From assembly GCF_000246855.1 (NCBI RefSeq), contig NC_016609.1, positions 8,010,744-8,074,743 of the forward strand: a stretch of 64,000 nucleotides of DNA, read 5' to 3'. The translations under genes were made by a program, and so were the position numbers. The notes beneath the pieces are model-generated. The model saw only the letters and a program-made list of their open reading frames with translations, had not been told where the DNA came from and searched no databases. This DNA is from Niastella koreensis GR20-10. GTDB lineage: Bacteria; Bacteroidota; Bacteroidia; Chitinophagales; Chitinophagaceae. Shown here one piece after another: positions 31,407 through 39,618 of this stretch; the stretch's first letter is position 1, and the number at the start of each line of letters is the position of its first letter.

Positions 31407-33656
31407 ATGAAACTTTTTTTGAAGGGAATATATTACAGTTTTCCGGTTCAGCTGGTGATGCTGCACTTAAAGAAATTTCAGGTGCTGCTCATCTTCTGGT
31501 TTGTTCTGTTCAGCACGGTGAATGGTACTTTTATGAAATCATTCGGCGCCGATTCGCTGTACCTGGCGCCCGAATACCTGGGCAATGTGAGCATGCTGGC
31601 CGCCCTGTTTGTGGGCCTGGCCATTGGCGTGTTTATTATGAGCTGGAATATTACCACCTTTATTTTGTTCAGCCGGCATTTCCGGTTCCTGGCCACTACC
31701 AGCAATCCTTTTTTAAAATATTGCATCAACAATGTGATCATCCCGCTCGTGTTCCTGATCTTTTATTTTTTCAGGGCGGTGGACTTTGAGCGAAATAAAG
31801 AATTGATGACCTACGGGGAAATTACCCTGCTGGTATTGGGATTTTTGAGCGGCCTCACGCTGATCGTTGTTATTTCCCTCTTCTATTTTTTCCGGGCCGA
31901 TAAAAACATAATCCGGCGGCTTACCCCGGTTATCAGCAACCCCCAGTTATTCAAAGCACAGTTCAAGAAGGATGAAATGAAACTCAACCAAAGCCGGTTG
32001 ATAAAAGTAGAAACCTACCTGAACGCCGTGCTGAGACCCAAAAAAGTGCGCGACGTATCGCACTACAGCCGGGAGTTTATTGAAACCATCTTTAGCCGGC
32101 ACCACTTTGCCGCAGTAGTTTCTATTTTCATTGCTTTTATCGGGCTTATTATAATCGGCTTTTGGTTGGACAGTCCCTTGTTTCAGTTGCCTGCCGCTTC
32201 GGGCATTACACTTTTCTTTGCCATTTTGATCGCCGTATCGGGCGCCTTCTCCTATTTTTTGCAAAGCTGGAGCATTCCCTTCCTGCTGATGTTATTTGTT
32301 GTAACCAACGTTTTATACCGGTATGAAGTAATTGACCCCAGTAATAAAGCCTACGGACTGAATTACAAAAACAAGAACGAACGTCCATTATATACTTCCG
32401 AAAACTTATTGTCGTTGTGCACCCCTGAAAAAATGGAGCACGATAAACAACAGTTTATAGGCGTACTGGAGAACTGGAAAAAGAAACAACCGGAAGCAAA
32501 GCCATTGATGTATGTGATAACTACCAGTGGGGGAGGGAACCGCAGCGCTACCTATACCATGAATGTGCTGCAACACCTGGATAGTATGACCCATGGCGCC
32601 CTGATGGATAAAACCGTGCTTATTACCGGTGCCTCAGGCGGCATGCTGGGCGCTACTTATTTCCGGGAATTAAGCCGGGCAAGGTCTGCAGGCAAGCCTA
32701 TCAACTTGCAGGACAAAATGTATCAGAACGATATTTCAAACGACCTGCTGAACCCGTTGTTCACTTCGTTTGTGGCCCGCGACCTGGCGGCGCCTGCGCA
32801 ACGGTTTAAGGTAGGTCCGTATGAATATATAAAAGACCGTGGCTATGCTTTTGAACAAAAGCTGAATGCCAATACGCGGGGTATGCTGAACAAATCGTTG
32901 AAAGATTGGGCTGACGATGAAAAGAATGCCCGCATCCCATTGATGTTGTTTAACTCGGTGGTTACGCGCGATGGCCGTAAAATGGTTATCAGTACCCAGC
33001 CCATGAGTTTTTTAATGCGCCCTGCGTACGACAGCAGCCATATGGAAGATGCAGATCCCGATGCCGTGGACTACCAGGCGTTATTTGCCAAACAGGACCC
33101 CCTGAACCTGCGCATGCTCACGGCCCTGCGTATGAACGCCACCTTCCCCTATGTGTTGCCCAATGTGTGGCTGCCCAGCGATCCGGTGGTAGATGTAATG
33201 GATGCCGGGTTACGCGATAATTATGGCCAGGAAACGGCCTTACGTTTTATCCAGGTATTTCAGCAATGGATCAGGAATAATACTTCGGGTGTAGTGCTCA
33301 TCCATATCCGTGACCGTCAGACGGGCGGTTGGGAGCATCCGTATGAAGCCACCAATATAACCGAACTGGCCACAAAACCCATGTTGTTGCTCGAATACAA
33401 CTGGTATAAAATGCAGGAGTATAGTCAAAACGACCTGATGGGGCTGGCGCAGTCCATGATGGGCAGTTATTTTAACAATGTGACTTTCGTATATGTGCCT
33501 GAAAAAAATGAGGCAAGGGCCGCTTTAAATTTCCATCTTACCAAAAGCGAAAAGAAAGATATTGCCAGCGCATTAAGCAGTCCTGGCAATCAGCAGGCAT
33601 TTGAGAAGTTTGGACAGTTAATAAAAACCACTCCCCATTCGCTTACGAAACGGTAG
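31407..33656 (+). CDS. Membrane-anchored patatin-like phospholipase
   Basis: The protein has 749 residues. The N-terminal 300 residues hold about seven membrane helices (near 24-45, 60-88, 108-123, 140-162, 236-252, 266-284 and 288-303). The soluble C-terminal part is a patatin-like domain: oxyanion loop SGGGNRS (374-380), nucleophile elbow GASGG with Ser410, and the dyad Asp599 in DAG. It should hydrolyse acyl esters of phospholipids or lipoproteins at the membrane. The fusion of a polytopic membrane region to patatin is much larger than ordinary bacterial patatins. Its 3' end overlaps the convergent lipid kinase gene by 14 bases. Confidence 0.9.
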   Translation: MKLFLKGIYYSFPVQLVMLHLKKFQVLLIFWFVLFSTVNGTFMKSFGADSLYLAPEYLGNVSMLAALFVGLAIGVFIMSWNITTFILFSRHFRFLATTSNPFLKYCINNVIIPLVFLIFYFFRAVDFERNKELMTYGEITLLVLGFLSGLTLIVVISLFYFFRADKNIIRRLTPVISNPQLFKAQFKKDEMKLNQSRLIKVETYLNAVLRPKKVRDVSHYSREFIETIFSRHHFAAVVSIFIAFIGLIIIGFWLDSPLFQLPAASGITLFFAILIAVSGAFSYFLQSWSIPFLLMLFVVTNVLYRYEVIDPSNKAYGLNYKNKNERPLYTSENLLSLCTPEKMEHDKQQFIGVLENWKKKQPEAKPLMYVITTSGGGNRSATYTMNVLQHLDSMTHGALMDKTVLITGASGGMLGATYFRELSRARSAGKPINLQDKMYQNDISNDLLNPLFTSFVARDLAAPAQRFKVGPYEYIKDRGYAFEQKLNANTRGMLNKSLKDWADDEKNARIPLMLFNSVVTRDGRKMVISTQPMSFLMRPAYDSSHMEDADPDAVDYQALFAKQDPLNLRMLTALRMNATFPYVLPNVWLPSDPVVDVMDAGLRDNYGQETALRFIQVFQQWIRNNTSGVVLIHIRDRQTGGWEHPYEATNITELATKPMLLLEYNWYKMQEYSQNDLMGLAQSMMGSYFNNVTFVYVPEKNEARAALNFHLTKSEKKDIASALSSPGNQQAFEKFGQLIKTTPHSLTKR

Positions 33657-34548
33657 CTGCATGAATCAGTTTAAAATAATGCGGTAATACTTTTATATGC
33701 AGGTGCCGCTGGCATTCCCAGGGCTCCCCATCTATGTGAATGGGTGCTTCGGCCGGGTTGCTGATGGTCAATTCATCGGTTTGAAAATAGATCACCGGCG
33801 AGTTCATGGAGTTCTCAATGCGCCTGATACGGCCTGTGAGCACCTGCCGCATAACGGTTAACAGCAGCAGGGGCTTTGCTATTTTCTTTACGATCACCAC
33901 ATCCAGCAAACCATCACTTAAAACAGCCTGTGGGGCAATGGTGAAATTATTGCCAAACTGGTTGCTGTTGGCTATGCTAAGAAAGTAAGCCTCCGTAGAA
34001 AACTCCAGTTTATTGGCATTTATCCTGAACGGGAAAGGTTTGGCGCGTAAAAAATGGCGGGAGGTTAACGCTACATAGGTGCCCAAACCCCGTTTGGGTT
34101 GATCGGCAAACTCGTGCGCTACATGGGCGTCAAAACCCAGTCCGCAAAGCATACAGGCAAAATGTTCATTTACCATAAAACCGTCGGTTAAAATGGCTTT
34201 GCCGGTAAAAACGATCTCCAGGGCCTTTGCACTGGCTTTGGGTATACCGGCGGCCAGCGCCAGCCCGTTGCCCGAACCCATGGGTATAATTCCAAATTGC
34301 ACGCCCGTGTGGGCCAATGCTTTAACCACCTGGTTCACTGTTCCATCGCCGCCGCAGATCACCACATCGGTAACCTGCTCCTTTTCTATTTTTTGTTGTA
34401 CAAAATCATAGTTGGCATCGGCCGTTGTAGGCAGAATTTCAAAGGGGATCTGACGTTTTTGGGTTTCTCGGGCAATCAACTCTTTTAAAGATGATTTCCC
34501 TTTGGTACCGGAAATTGGGTTAATAAGATAAATAATCTTTCGCTGCAT
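33643..34548 (-). CDS. Diacylglycerol/lipid kinase family protein (YegS/BmrU-like)
   Basis: The protein has 301 residues of the DAGK catalytic fold. NPISGTKGKSSLKELI begins the nucleotide site, GGDGTVNQVV (66-75) is the family hallmark, and IPMGSGNGLALAAGIP forms the second phosphate loop; GLLDVVIVKKI and IHIDGEPWECQ follow in the C-terminal domain. It phosphorylates diacylglycerol or another lipid with ATP at the membrane. The convergent neighbour is a patatin phospholipase whose 3' end it overlaps, so both act on lipids but are not in one operon. Confidence 0.93.
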   Translation of the reverse strand: MQRKIIYLINPISGTKGKSSLKELIARETQKRQIPFEILPTTADANYDFVQQKIEKEQVTDVVICGGDGTVNQVVKALAHTGVQFGIIPMGSGNGLALAAGIPKASAKALEIVFTGKAILTDGFMVNEHFACMLCGLGFDAHVAHEFADQPKRGLGTYVALTSRHFLRAKPFPFRINANKLEFSTEAYFLSIANSNQFGNNFTIAPQAVLSDGLLDVVIVKKIAKPLLLLTVMRQVLTGRIRRIENSMNSPVIYFQTDELTISNPAEAPIHIDGEPWECQRHLHIKVLPHYFKLIHAATVS

Positions 34549-34790
34549 GTTATCAAATTACAAAGGGCAAAGATAATAGCCCCGGTGTTTATGATAGGTT
34601 AACTTTCTTCTTTTTGCTCACAAACCTTCTTTTTCGACAAACAGCCATTTTACCAGCCAAACGCCACAATTGCCTTTTTTCTCACGGTTGCCGAAAAGCT
34701 GCCAGGTTCATCTAAATAAAAAAATGCATGGTCAATTAATAAGTTGCTTTGTTGGGGTAAAACGTCAATCTCACCTCAAATAATATAGCC

Positions 34791-35303
34791 ATGAAAAATG
34801 TTATGCTAACTATCATGATTGCAGTAACCCTGGTAACGGGGGCTGCATCCGCCCAACAGGTAAACCGGCCTTTGGCAACGGAAGGTATGCAATCGTTGCA
34901 AATGAACACGCTTAATGTCAGCAGGGTACATACCCGCGCCATGCGCGATTTTCTAAAACGCGATAAAACGGCTTCTAATGTTGATTGGATGATTGTTGAA
35001 ACCGGCTTTGTAGCAAAGTATACCGATGAGAACAACAGCAATTGCAGAACGGTATACAACAACAGGGGAGATTTTGTTTATACCATCAGGCAGTATTACG
35101 AAAATAAAATGCCGCGCGACATCAGGCATATTGTAAAAAGCGTGTATTACGATTATACCATTACCCTGGTAGAAGAGATTGAAGAAACCCGCCGGCCGCT
35201 TGTATATGTGGTGCACATGGAAGATGCCACTACCTTAAAGAATGTGAGCGTATGTGAAAGAGAAATGGAAGTAATGTCGGAGTACATGAAAAGTGAGCCA
35301 TGA
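34791..35303 (+). CDS. Secreted PepSY-like protein, paralog 1
   Basis: The precursor has 170 residues with a signal peptide (1-22). The mature part has NVSRVHTRAMRDFLKRD, VDWMIVETGFVAKYTDENN, RTVYNNRGDFVYTIRQYYENKMPRDIRHIVKSVYYDYTITLVEEIE and VYVVHMEDATTLKNVSVC. This repeated beta-alpha-beta pattern is like the PepSY-like (BLIP-fold) secreted proteins frequent in Chitinophagaceae; the assignment is from pattern, not search. It is clearly homologous to the next gene at 35747. The function is unknown. A terminator follows. Confidence 0.82.
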   Translation: MKNVMLTIMIAVTLVTGAASAQQVNRPLATEGMQSLQMNTLNVSRVHTRAMRDFLKRDKTASNVDWMIVETGFVAKYTDENNSNCRTVYNNRGDFVYTIRQYYENKMPRDIRHIVKSVYYDYTITLVEEIEETRRPLVYVVHMEDATTLKNVSVCEREMEVMSEYMKSEP

Positions 35304-35335
35304 TACATAGTCAGATAGGTGTAGTAGATCAGATG

Positions 35336-35365
35336 ACTGCAAGCCATGGGCTTGCAGTTTTGTTT
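35336..35365 (+). terminator. Intrinsic terminator after PepSY-like paralog 1
   Basis: The perfect 10-base stem ACTGCAAGCC/GGCTTGCAGT with loop ATG is followed by a T-rich stretch. Confidence 0.85.
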
Positions 35366-35746
35366 TGCAGCGTGTAACATAATCAATCGGTGCAGCGTCC
35401 TACTTTCAAAATAAACAATATTACAATCCAATATAATTAATCAATATGCGTTTGGGCAGCGGATAACCCGAATAAGCGTTTTTTATACATATTCTGTTTG
35501 CCCCGATTGTTTTTCCATAATTCCCAATTAACAGAACCTTAACTGCAAATAAGTAACGCGGTGAAACATTCCGCAAATGCTGTACAGGTGCGGCTTAGGT
35601 ACACTAAAATTTGTCGTATTAACAATTAAACTATTCAAGCGCTAAAAATTAGCTTATCGTGAGCGGGTACCCAATACCATTTCAAAATAACCGCTTATGT
35701 AAGCAAATAAATTGCACTGGATTGTTTAACCTAAATAAGTATAGCG
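35366..35746. other. Gene-free stretch between the PepSY-like paralogs
   Basis: There are 381 bases without a supported gene. It is AT-rich and should hold the promoter and leader of the second paralog. No TAnnTTTG element with correct -33 spacing was found by eye, and no repeat stands out. Confidence 0.45.
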
Positions 35747-36250
35747 ATGAAAAAATTAATTATTGCCACCAGCTTAACTGTTGTGGCGCTAACGGGGTGT
35801 GCCTACTCCCAACAAGGCAATACATTAGCAGCAGCCAATGTAAGAACATTAAAAGCAGGCAACCAATACCTGAACGACATTAATGTACGCGCCATGCGCG
35901 ATTTTGTGACCCGGTATGGCGATGTATCAGATGCTGTATGGCACAGAAGCAACGATAATTACGTGGCCGTATTTTATAAAGACAGTATACAGCACCGCGT
36001 TATATACAGCAATCGTGGCGACTTAAGTTATGTAATGAAGTATTATGAAGAGAGCCGCATGCCCCGTAATGTTCGTGCACAGGTAAAAAGCACTTACTAC
36101 GATTATAAGATCTATGTTGTACAGGAAATAGAAACCCCCGACCATCCCACCGTTTACATTGTAAATCTGCAAGGCGATACCGACTGGAAAAAAGTGAAAG
36201 TGTGCCAGGGCGAAATGGACATAATGGAAGAATTCAGAAAAGGAAAATAA
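35747..36250 (+). CDS. Secreted PepSY-like protein, paralog 2
   Basis: The precursor has 167 residues; the N-terminus KKLIIATSLTVVALTGCAYSQQ has a possible lipobox LTGC, so it may be a lipoprotein, unlike paralog 1. The mature part repeats the plan of paralog 1: NDINVRAMRDFVTRYGDVSDAVWH, VIYSNRGDLSYVMKYYEESRMPRNVRAQVKSTYYDYKIYVVQEIE and VYIVNLQGDTDWKKVKVCQGEMDIMEEF. The conserved AMRDF, YNRGD, MPR-R-VKS-YYDY and C-EM positions show a tandem duplication. The function is unknown. Confidence 0.82.
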   Translation: MKKLIIATSLTVVALTGCAYSQQGNTLAAANVRTLKAGNQYLNDINVRAMRDFVTRYGDVSDAVWHRSNDNYVAVFYKDSIQHRVIYSNRGDLSYVMKYYEESRMPRNVRAQVKSTYYDYKIYVVQEIETPDHPTVYIVNLQGDTDWKKVKVCQGEMDIMEEFRKGK

Positions 36251-36369
36251 ACATGGATAGCGACTGCTAAAGCATTGTTAATGCGGCTATAATACAGGAT
36301 TGGGGCTTTAACATACCCTTTGTAAACGACCAAATCTGTTTTCCATCTATTACAGTATAAAAACAAAAT

Positions 36370-36374
36370 GGAGG
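36370..36374 (+). promoter_or_regulatory. Strong Shine-Dalgarno GGAGG
   Basis: GGAGG lies 9 bases before the ATG at 36384. Such sites are rare in this window, but an equal one precedes the paralog at 37601, within conserved upstream sequence. Confidence 0.6.
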
Positions 36375-36383
36375 AAACAGATT

Positions 36384-36887
36384 ATGAAAAAGATTTTTAC
36401 ACTCGCAGCCATCCTGTTTAGCATAACAACCTTTGCAGCTGAATATCCTGGTCCCAATGACAGTAAAGTAGCTATCCGTAGTTTTAGCGACGCGTACATC
36501 CAGGTGTTTATCGATGGTAGACAATACAACATGAATCAAAATGGATTTGCTTTCGATAACATCTGCGCCGGCCGTCACCAGATTGAAGTATATAAGATAG
36601 ACAACTACGGCCGCTTCAGGACACGTCCACAAAGAGTATACTGCAATGTAAGTTTTGTGAAACCCTGGGAATCGCTGAACATTAACATCGACCGTTTTGA
36701 ATGTGTAAATGTTCAAACCCGTTTTGACCGCGATGACCGCAGAGGTGGTTATAATGGCGGTGGATATAATCAAGGTGGATATGACAACCGTGGATATGAC
36801 AACCGTGGATATGATAACCGCGGATATGACAGAGACAATGGCCGTGGCCCGGTTTATAACGACCGTGACGACCACTACAGACACTAA
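36384..36887 (+). CDS. Secreted PEGA-like protein with YDNRG repeat tail
   Basis: The precursor has 167 residues with a signal peptide (KKIFTLAAILFSITTFAA). The core (about 25-100) has a PEGA-like pattern, IQVFIDGRQYNMNQNGFAFDNICAGRHQIEVYKIDNYG, suggesting a small beta-sandwich. The tail from about 118 is Gly/Tyr/Asn/Arg-rich with repeats of GYDNR coded by a 15-base tandem repeat, ending in His/Asp/Arg-rich DDHYRH. It is homologous to the gene at 37601 and shares its upstream sequence. It is probably a cell-surface or periplasmic protein; the function is unknown. Confidence 0.83.
   Translation: MKKIFTLAAILFSITTFAAEYPGPNDSKVAIRSFSDAYIQVFIDGRQYNMNQNGFAFDNICAGRHQIEVYKIDNYGRFRTRPQRVYCNVSFVKPWESLNINIDRFECVNVQTRFDRDDRRGGYNGGGYNQGGYDNRGYDNRGYDNRGYDRDNGRGPVYNDRDDHYRH
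36777..36830 (+). repeat. 15-bp tandem repeat in the PEGA-like gene
   Basis: There are three units of GGATATGACAACCGT (third unit two mismatches) plus a partial fourth, in frame, coding GYDNR. Slippage here would change tail length by five residues per unit. Confidence 0.9.
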
Positions 36888-36906
36888 ACTCTATAATCAG
36901 ATAATA

Positions 36907-36938
36907 AAGTCCTCCCGATTTATCGGGAGGACTTTTTC
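36907..36938. terminator. Bidirectional intrinsic terminator
   Basis: The 13-base stem AAGTCCTCCCGAT/ATCGGGAGGACTT with a 2-base loop and a following T-run lies between the PEGA-like gene and convergent msrA. The A-rich left flank gives a T-run for the other strand. Confidence 0.9.
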
Positions 36939-36950
36939 TTATATGTACTA

Positions 36951-37457
36951 TTATTTCTTGTCTGCTGTTTTCAGCTCCCATTCCGGGCGAATGAAATGAC
37001 AGGTATAACCATCGGGATTTTTTTGCAGATAGTCCTGGTGGTATTCTTCTGCATCCCAGAAATCCGATTCCGGTGTAACCGTTGTTACAATGGGTCTGGA
37101 ATAAATATGGGCCTCCGTTAACTCCTTAATGAGTTCAGCAGCAGTTTGCTTTTGCTCCTCACTGTTATAAAAGATAGCCGAACGATAGGAGGTGCCAATA
37201 TCATTTCCCTGGCGATTGAGCGTGGTAGGGTCATGAATGGTAAAGAAAAATTCAAGCAGCTTGCGGTAAGACAATATGCTGTCGTCAAATGTTACCTTAA
37301 TGGCTTCTGCATGCGTACCATGGTTACGGTAAGTAGCATTGGGAACATCCCCACCGGTATAACCTACTCTTGTTTCCTGTACACCCGGCAGCGCACGAAT
37401 GAGTTCTTCAACACCCCAGAAACAGCCCCCGGCGAGTATCGCATTTTGTATTGACAT
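36951..37457 (-). CDS. msrA: Peptide-methionine (S)-S-oxide reductase
   Basis: This enzyme reduces methionine S-sulfoxide in proteins or free form. At 168 residues it has the catalytic Cys12 in [12 protein letters not shown], and the [23 protein letters not shown] and [21 protein letters not shown] substrate-site motifs. A second Cys in [12 protein letters not shown] near the C-terminus could resolve the sulfenate. There is no signal peptide, so it is cytoplasmic. It lies on the minus strand between two paralogous secreted-protein genes and appears as an insertion between them. Confidence 0.96.
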   Translation of the reverse strand: MSIQNAILAGGCFWGVEELIRALPGVQETRVGYTGGDVPNATYRNHGTHAEAIKVTFDDSILSYRKLLEFFFTIHDPTTLNRQGNDIGTSYRSAIFYNSEEQKQTAAELIKELTEAHIYSRPIVTTVTPESDFWDAEEYHQDYLQKNPDGYTCHFIRPEWELKTADKK

Positions 37458-37586
37458 ATGAGATTATTTTTTACTGAAGATTGATTTTACTGTTGCCAAA
37501 GGTAACGGGTTTTACTAATATGGCCTTTAACACTCCTTTAGTAAACAACTGTTCTTCAAAGCCATCTATTATACAAACAAACAATT

Positions 37587-37591
37587 GGAGG
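37587..37591 (+). promoter_or_regulatory. Strong Shine-Dalgarno GGAGG (second paralog)
   Basis: GGAGG lies 9 bases before the ATG at 37601. The flanking bases (CATCTATTA..., GGAAACAG) match those before 36384, so the 5' region was duplicated with the gene. Confidence 0.6.
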
Positions 37592-37600
37592 AAACAGTAT

Positions 37601-38077
37601 ATGAAACAGATTTTTACTCTTATCGCTATAATGTTTAGTATTAGTTCTTTTGCCGCCGCTCCTTTTCCCAGAACTTCTAAGATCTCTATCTCAAACAGTA
37701 ATCGTACTGAAACCCAGGTAAAGATCGACGGTGCTGTGTACAACCTGAATAACACTTTTGTATTGGATAATGTTCGTACCGGTAATCACAGTATCAGTAT
37801 TATCCAGTTAGATAAATTCGGATTTAGAAAAATGCAAAAGACCATCTATAACAGCACCATGTCTGTAGCTCCTGGTCAAATGATTAATATCGACATCAAC
37901 CGTAACGGCCAGGTAGTAGTTAGAACCTCTACCGGTAACATGTTCGACCATAACGATCATTATGACAACAACAAAGCTTACAACGATAACAGGGGTTATA
38001 ACGACAATAAGGGTTATAATGATAACAAAGGTTATAACGACCACGATAACAGGAACAACAATTACGGAAGACATTAA
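37601..38077 (+). CDS. Secreted PEGA-like protein with GYNDNK repeat tail (paralog)
   Basis: The ATG at 37601 after GGAGG gives 158 residues; the longer frame lacks a signal peptide. The leader KQIFTLIAIMFSISSFAA is nearly the same as in the paralog at 36384. The core ISNSNRTETQVKIDGAVYNLNNTFVLDNVRTGNHSISIIQLDKFG keeps the PEGA-like plan (V-IDG...F-LDN...G-H-I). The tail is Asn/Asp/Tyr-rich with GYNDNK units coded by an 18-base repeat. It differs from its paralog in repeat unit, so the tails evolved independently. Function unknown, exported. Confidence 0.82.
   Translation: MKQIFTLIAIMFSISSFAAAPFPRTSKISISNSNRTETQVKIDGAVYNLNNTFVLDNVRTGNHSISIIQLDKFGFRKMQKTIYNSTMSVAPGQMINIDINRNGQVVVRTSTGNMFDHNDHYDNNKAYNDNRGYNDNKGYNDNKGYNDHDNRNNNYGRH
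37994..38041 (+). repeat. 18-bp tandem repeat in the PEGA-like paralog
   Basis: Two full units of GGTTATAACGACAATAAG type and a third partial one, in frame, coding GYNDNK. Confidence 0.85.
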
Positions 38078-38096
38078 TCGGGGTGAATAAAAAGCA

Positions 38097-38134
38097 AAAG
38101 GGTCCGGACTTAGGTCCGGACCCTTTCTTTTTTA
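38097..38134. terminator. Intrinsic terminator after the PEGA-like paralog
   Basis: The perfect 13-base stem AAAGGGTCCGGAC/GTCCGGACCCTTT with a 4-base loop is followed by CTTTTTT. The convergent hydrolase gene ends just downstream, so it may serve both. Confidence 0.92.
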
Positions 38135-38147
38135 TAAGCTCTTATAT

Positions 38148-39143
38148 TTATAACGGCTTTATGCCAAGTATTTCGGTCATAAAACGCTCGGTTTCTCTTT
38201 CAACACCTGGTACGTCGCCCGAGGTGATGGATGAACCAATAACGTGGTCACCGGCATTGGGGATGGCCACTTCGCGTTTTTTATCACTGGGAGTACCCAG
38301 TTCTGCAAACATGGTTTTGGTAGCGCTTACTTTCACCGTGCTGTCCTGGTGAACAGGGTCTTTATAGTAATACAGCGTGAGCGTAGGCTGTTTTACCTTT
38401 TCAAACAGGTCTTTCTTCATGGTTGTTTCCACCAACTCTTCCAGGTTAACTGCAGCCTCTATGCGGTAGTGGGTATTCCAGTATTTGCGAACTGCGTCGC
38501 GGGTGTCTTTTGAGTCGAGGTAATTTGATTTCTTCACCATCCGGGCCACCTGTAAACCCCAGGGATTGTTCAGTATCCAGGCGGTACCATCATTGATCTC
38601 GATATTGGGCGACATTAAAATTAACGCGTATACATCCGGATAATCAGCTGCCAGTTTAAGCGCCAGGGTGCCGCCGGTTGAGGTGCCAACCAAAATGACT
38701 TTATTGCCCAGTTGTTTGCCAATGGCCAGTGCCTGTTTGGCTGTTTCCCACAAATTGTCGGATGTTAAGTTAAGCAGGGGCTCGGTGGTATCGATGCCAT
38801 GTTCGGCCAGGCGTGATAAATACAAATTACAACCGAACTTTTTTGCCAGGTCGCGGTGAACGGGATCACCTTCACCCTGCGAGGCGCTAAACCCATGCAG
38901 GTAAACCAGCGCATATTCAGTTTTGTTCTTTAATGAATCGTTGGCCCATACAATGCGGGCTTCGTTATCAGGTTTAACTTTATGGGCTGCTTCCTGTTGT
39001 TGAACATAGCTAACCAGGGCAGCGGGTTCGGCCGGAACAGCCGGCATGGCAGCAGAATAAATGGGGGTAGAAGGGTGGGGTCCTAACAGGTATACGATAA
39101 CTAAAACCGCTATAACCAGGAGGACCCATTTTATTTTACGCAT
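38148..39143 (-). CDS. Membrane-anchored alpha/beta hydrolase
   Basis: The protein has 331 residues with a single N-terminal hydrophobic segment (about 5-20) that anchors or exports it. The alpha/beta-hydrolase core has ALVYLHGFSASQGEGDP (oxyanion region), the nucleophile elbow VGTSTGGTLAL, LILMSPNIEINDGTAW, an acid in YYYKDPVHQDSTV and the terminal His in IPNAGDHVIGSSI. It is probably a periplasm-facing esterase or lipase-like enzyme; no specific substrate can be named. It is a single gene, ending near the shared terminator. Confidence 0.88.
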   Translation of the reverse strand: MRKIKWVLLVIAVLVIVYLLGPHPSTPIYSAAMPAVPAEPAALVSYVQQQEAAHKVKPDNEARIVWANDSLKNKTEYALVYLHGFSASQGEGDPVHRDLAKKFGCNLYLSRLAEHGIDTTEPLLNLTSDNLWETAKQALAIGKQLGNKVILVGTSTGGTLALKLAADYPDVYALILMSPNIEINDGTAWILNNPWGLQVARMVKKSNYLDSKDTRDAVRKYWNTHYRIEAAVNLEELVETTMKKDLFEKVKQPTLTLYYYKDPVHQDSTVKVSATKTMFAELGTPSDKKREVAIPNAGDHVIGSSITSGDVPGVERETERFMTEILGIKPL

Positions 39144-39220
39144 ATCGTAAATTTGGTGCTGAAATTAACGGCTTTTTATCTACCGTAAAAGCATTGGGGG
39201 TAATTTAAAATGAATTTTTT

Positions 39221-39445
39221 ATGAATTCAGATACCGGTAAGTACATCATGCTCATTGGCGGCGCAGTGGTTATTATTGGCGGGGTGATCTATTTCTTTCA
39301 CGACAAACTGCATTGGATAGGTCATTTGCCCGGCGACATCCGGATAGAAAAAGAGAACTTTCGCTTTTACTTTCCTATCACCACCATGATCCTCGCCAGT
39401 GTTATTGTAACAGTTGTGCTAAGTATAATTCGCAGGTTTTTGTAA
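39221..39445 (+). CDS. DUF2905 family small membrane protein
   Basis: The protein has 74 residues, two membrane helices (about 7-26 and 50-72) and the conserved family loop HWIGHLPGDIRIEKENFRFYFPITT between them. DUF2905 proteins are widespread in bacteria and have no known function. It is divergent from the hydrolase by 77 bases. Confidence 0.93.
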   Translation: MNSDTGKYIMLIGGAVVIIGGVIYFFHDKLHWIGHLPGDIRIEKENFRFYFPITTMILASVIVTVVLSIIRRFL

Positions 39446-39618
39446 TAAAAGCACAGCCTCATCGGTTATTTGCCACCGATATTCGTGTTACCTGATTGTT
39501 AATTGAAAAATAACCACATTAAAATCAGGCCCCACCCATACATAGTTGATAAATTTTTAATTCCTTTGTACTATCCCTCCTGTAGAAAAACCCTGAACAG
39601 ATTCCCCCTTTTTCATTA

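Noticed and set aside
36267-36884. Val/Ile-rich antisense frame opposite the PEGA-like gene
   Set aside because: It mirrors the repeat-rich tail (TAT/GAC codons read backwards as Val/Ile) and has no start context or neighbours supporting it.
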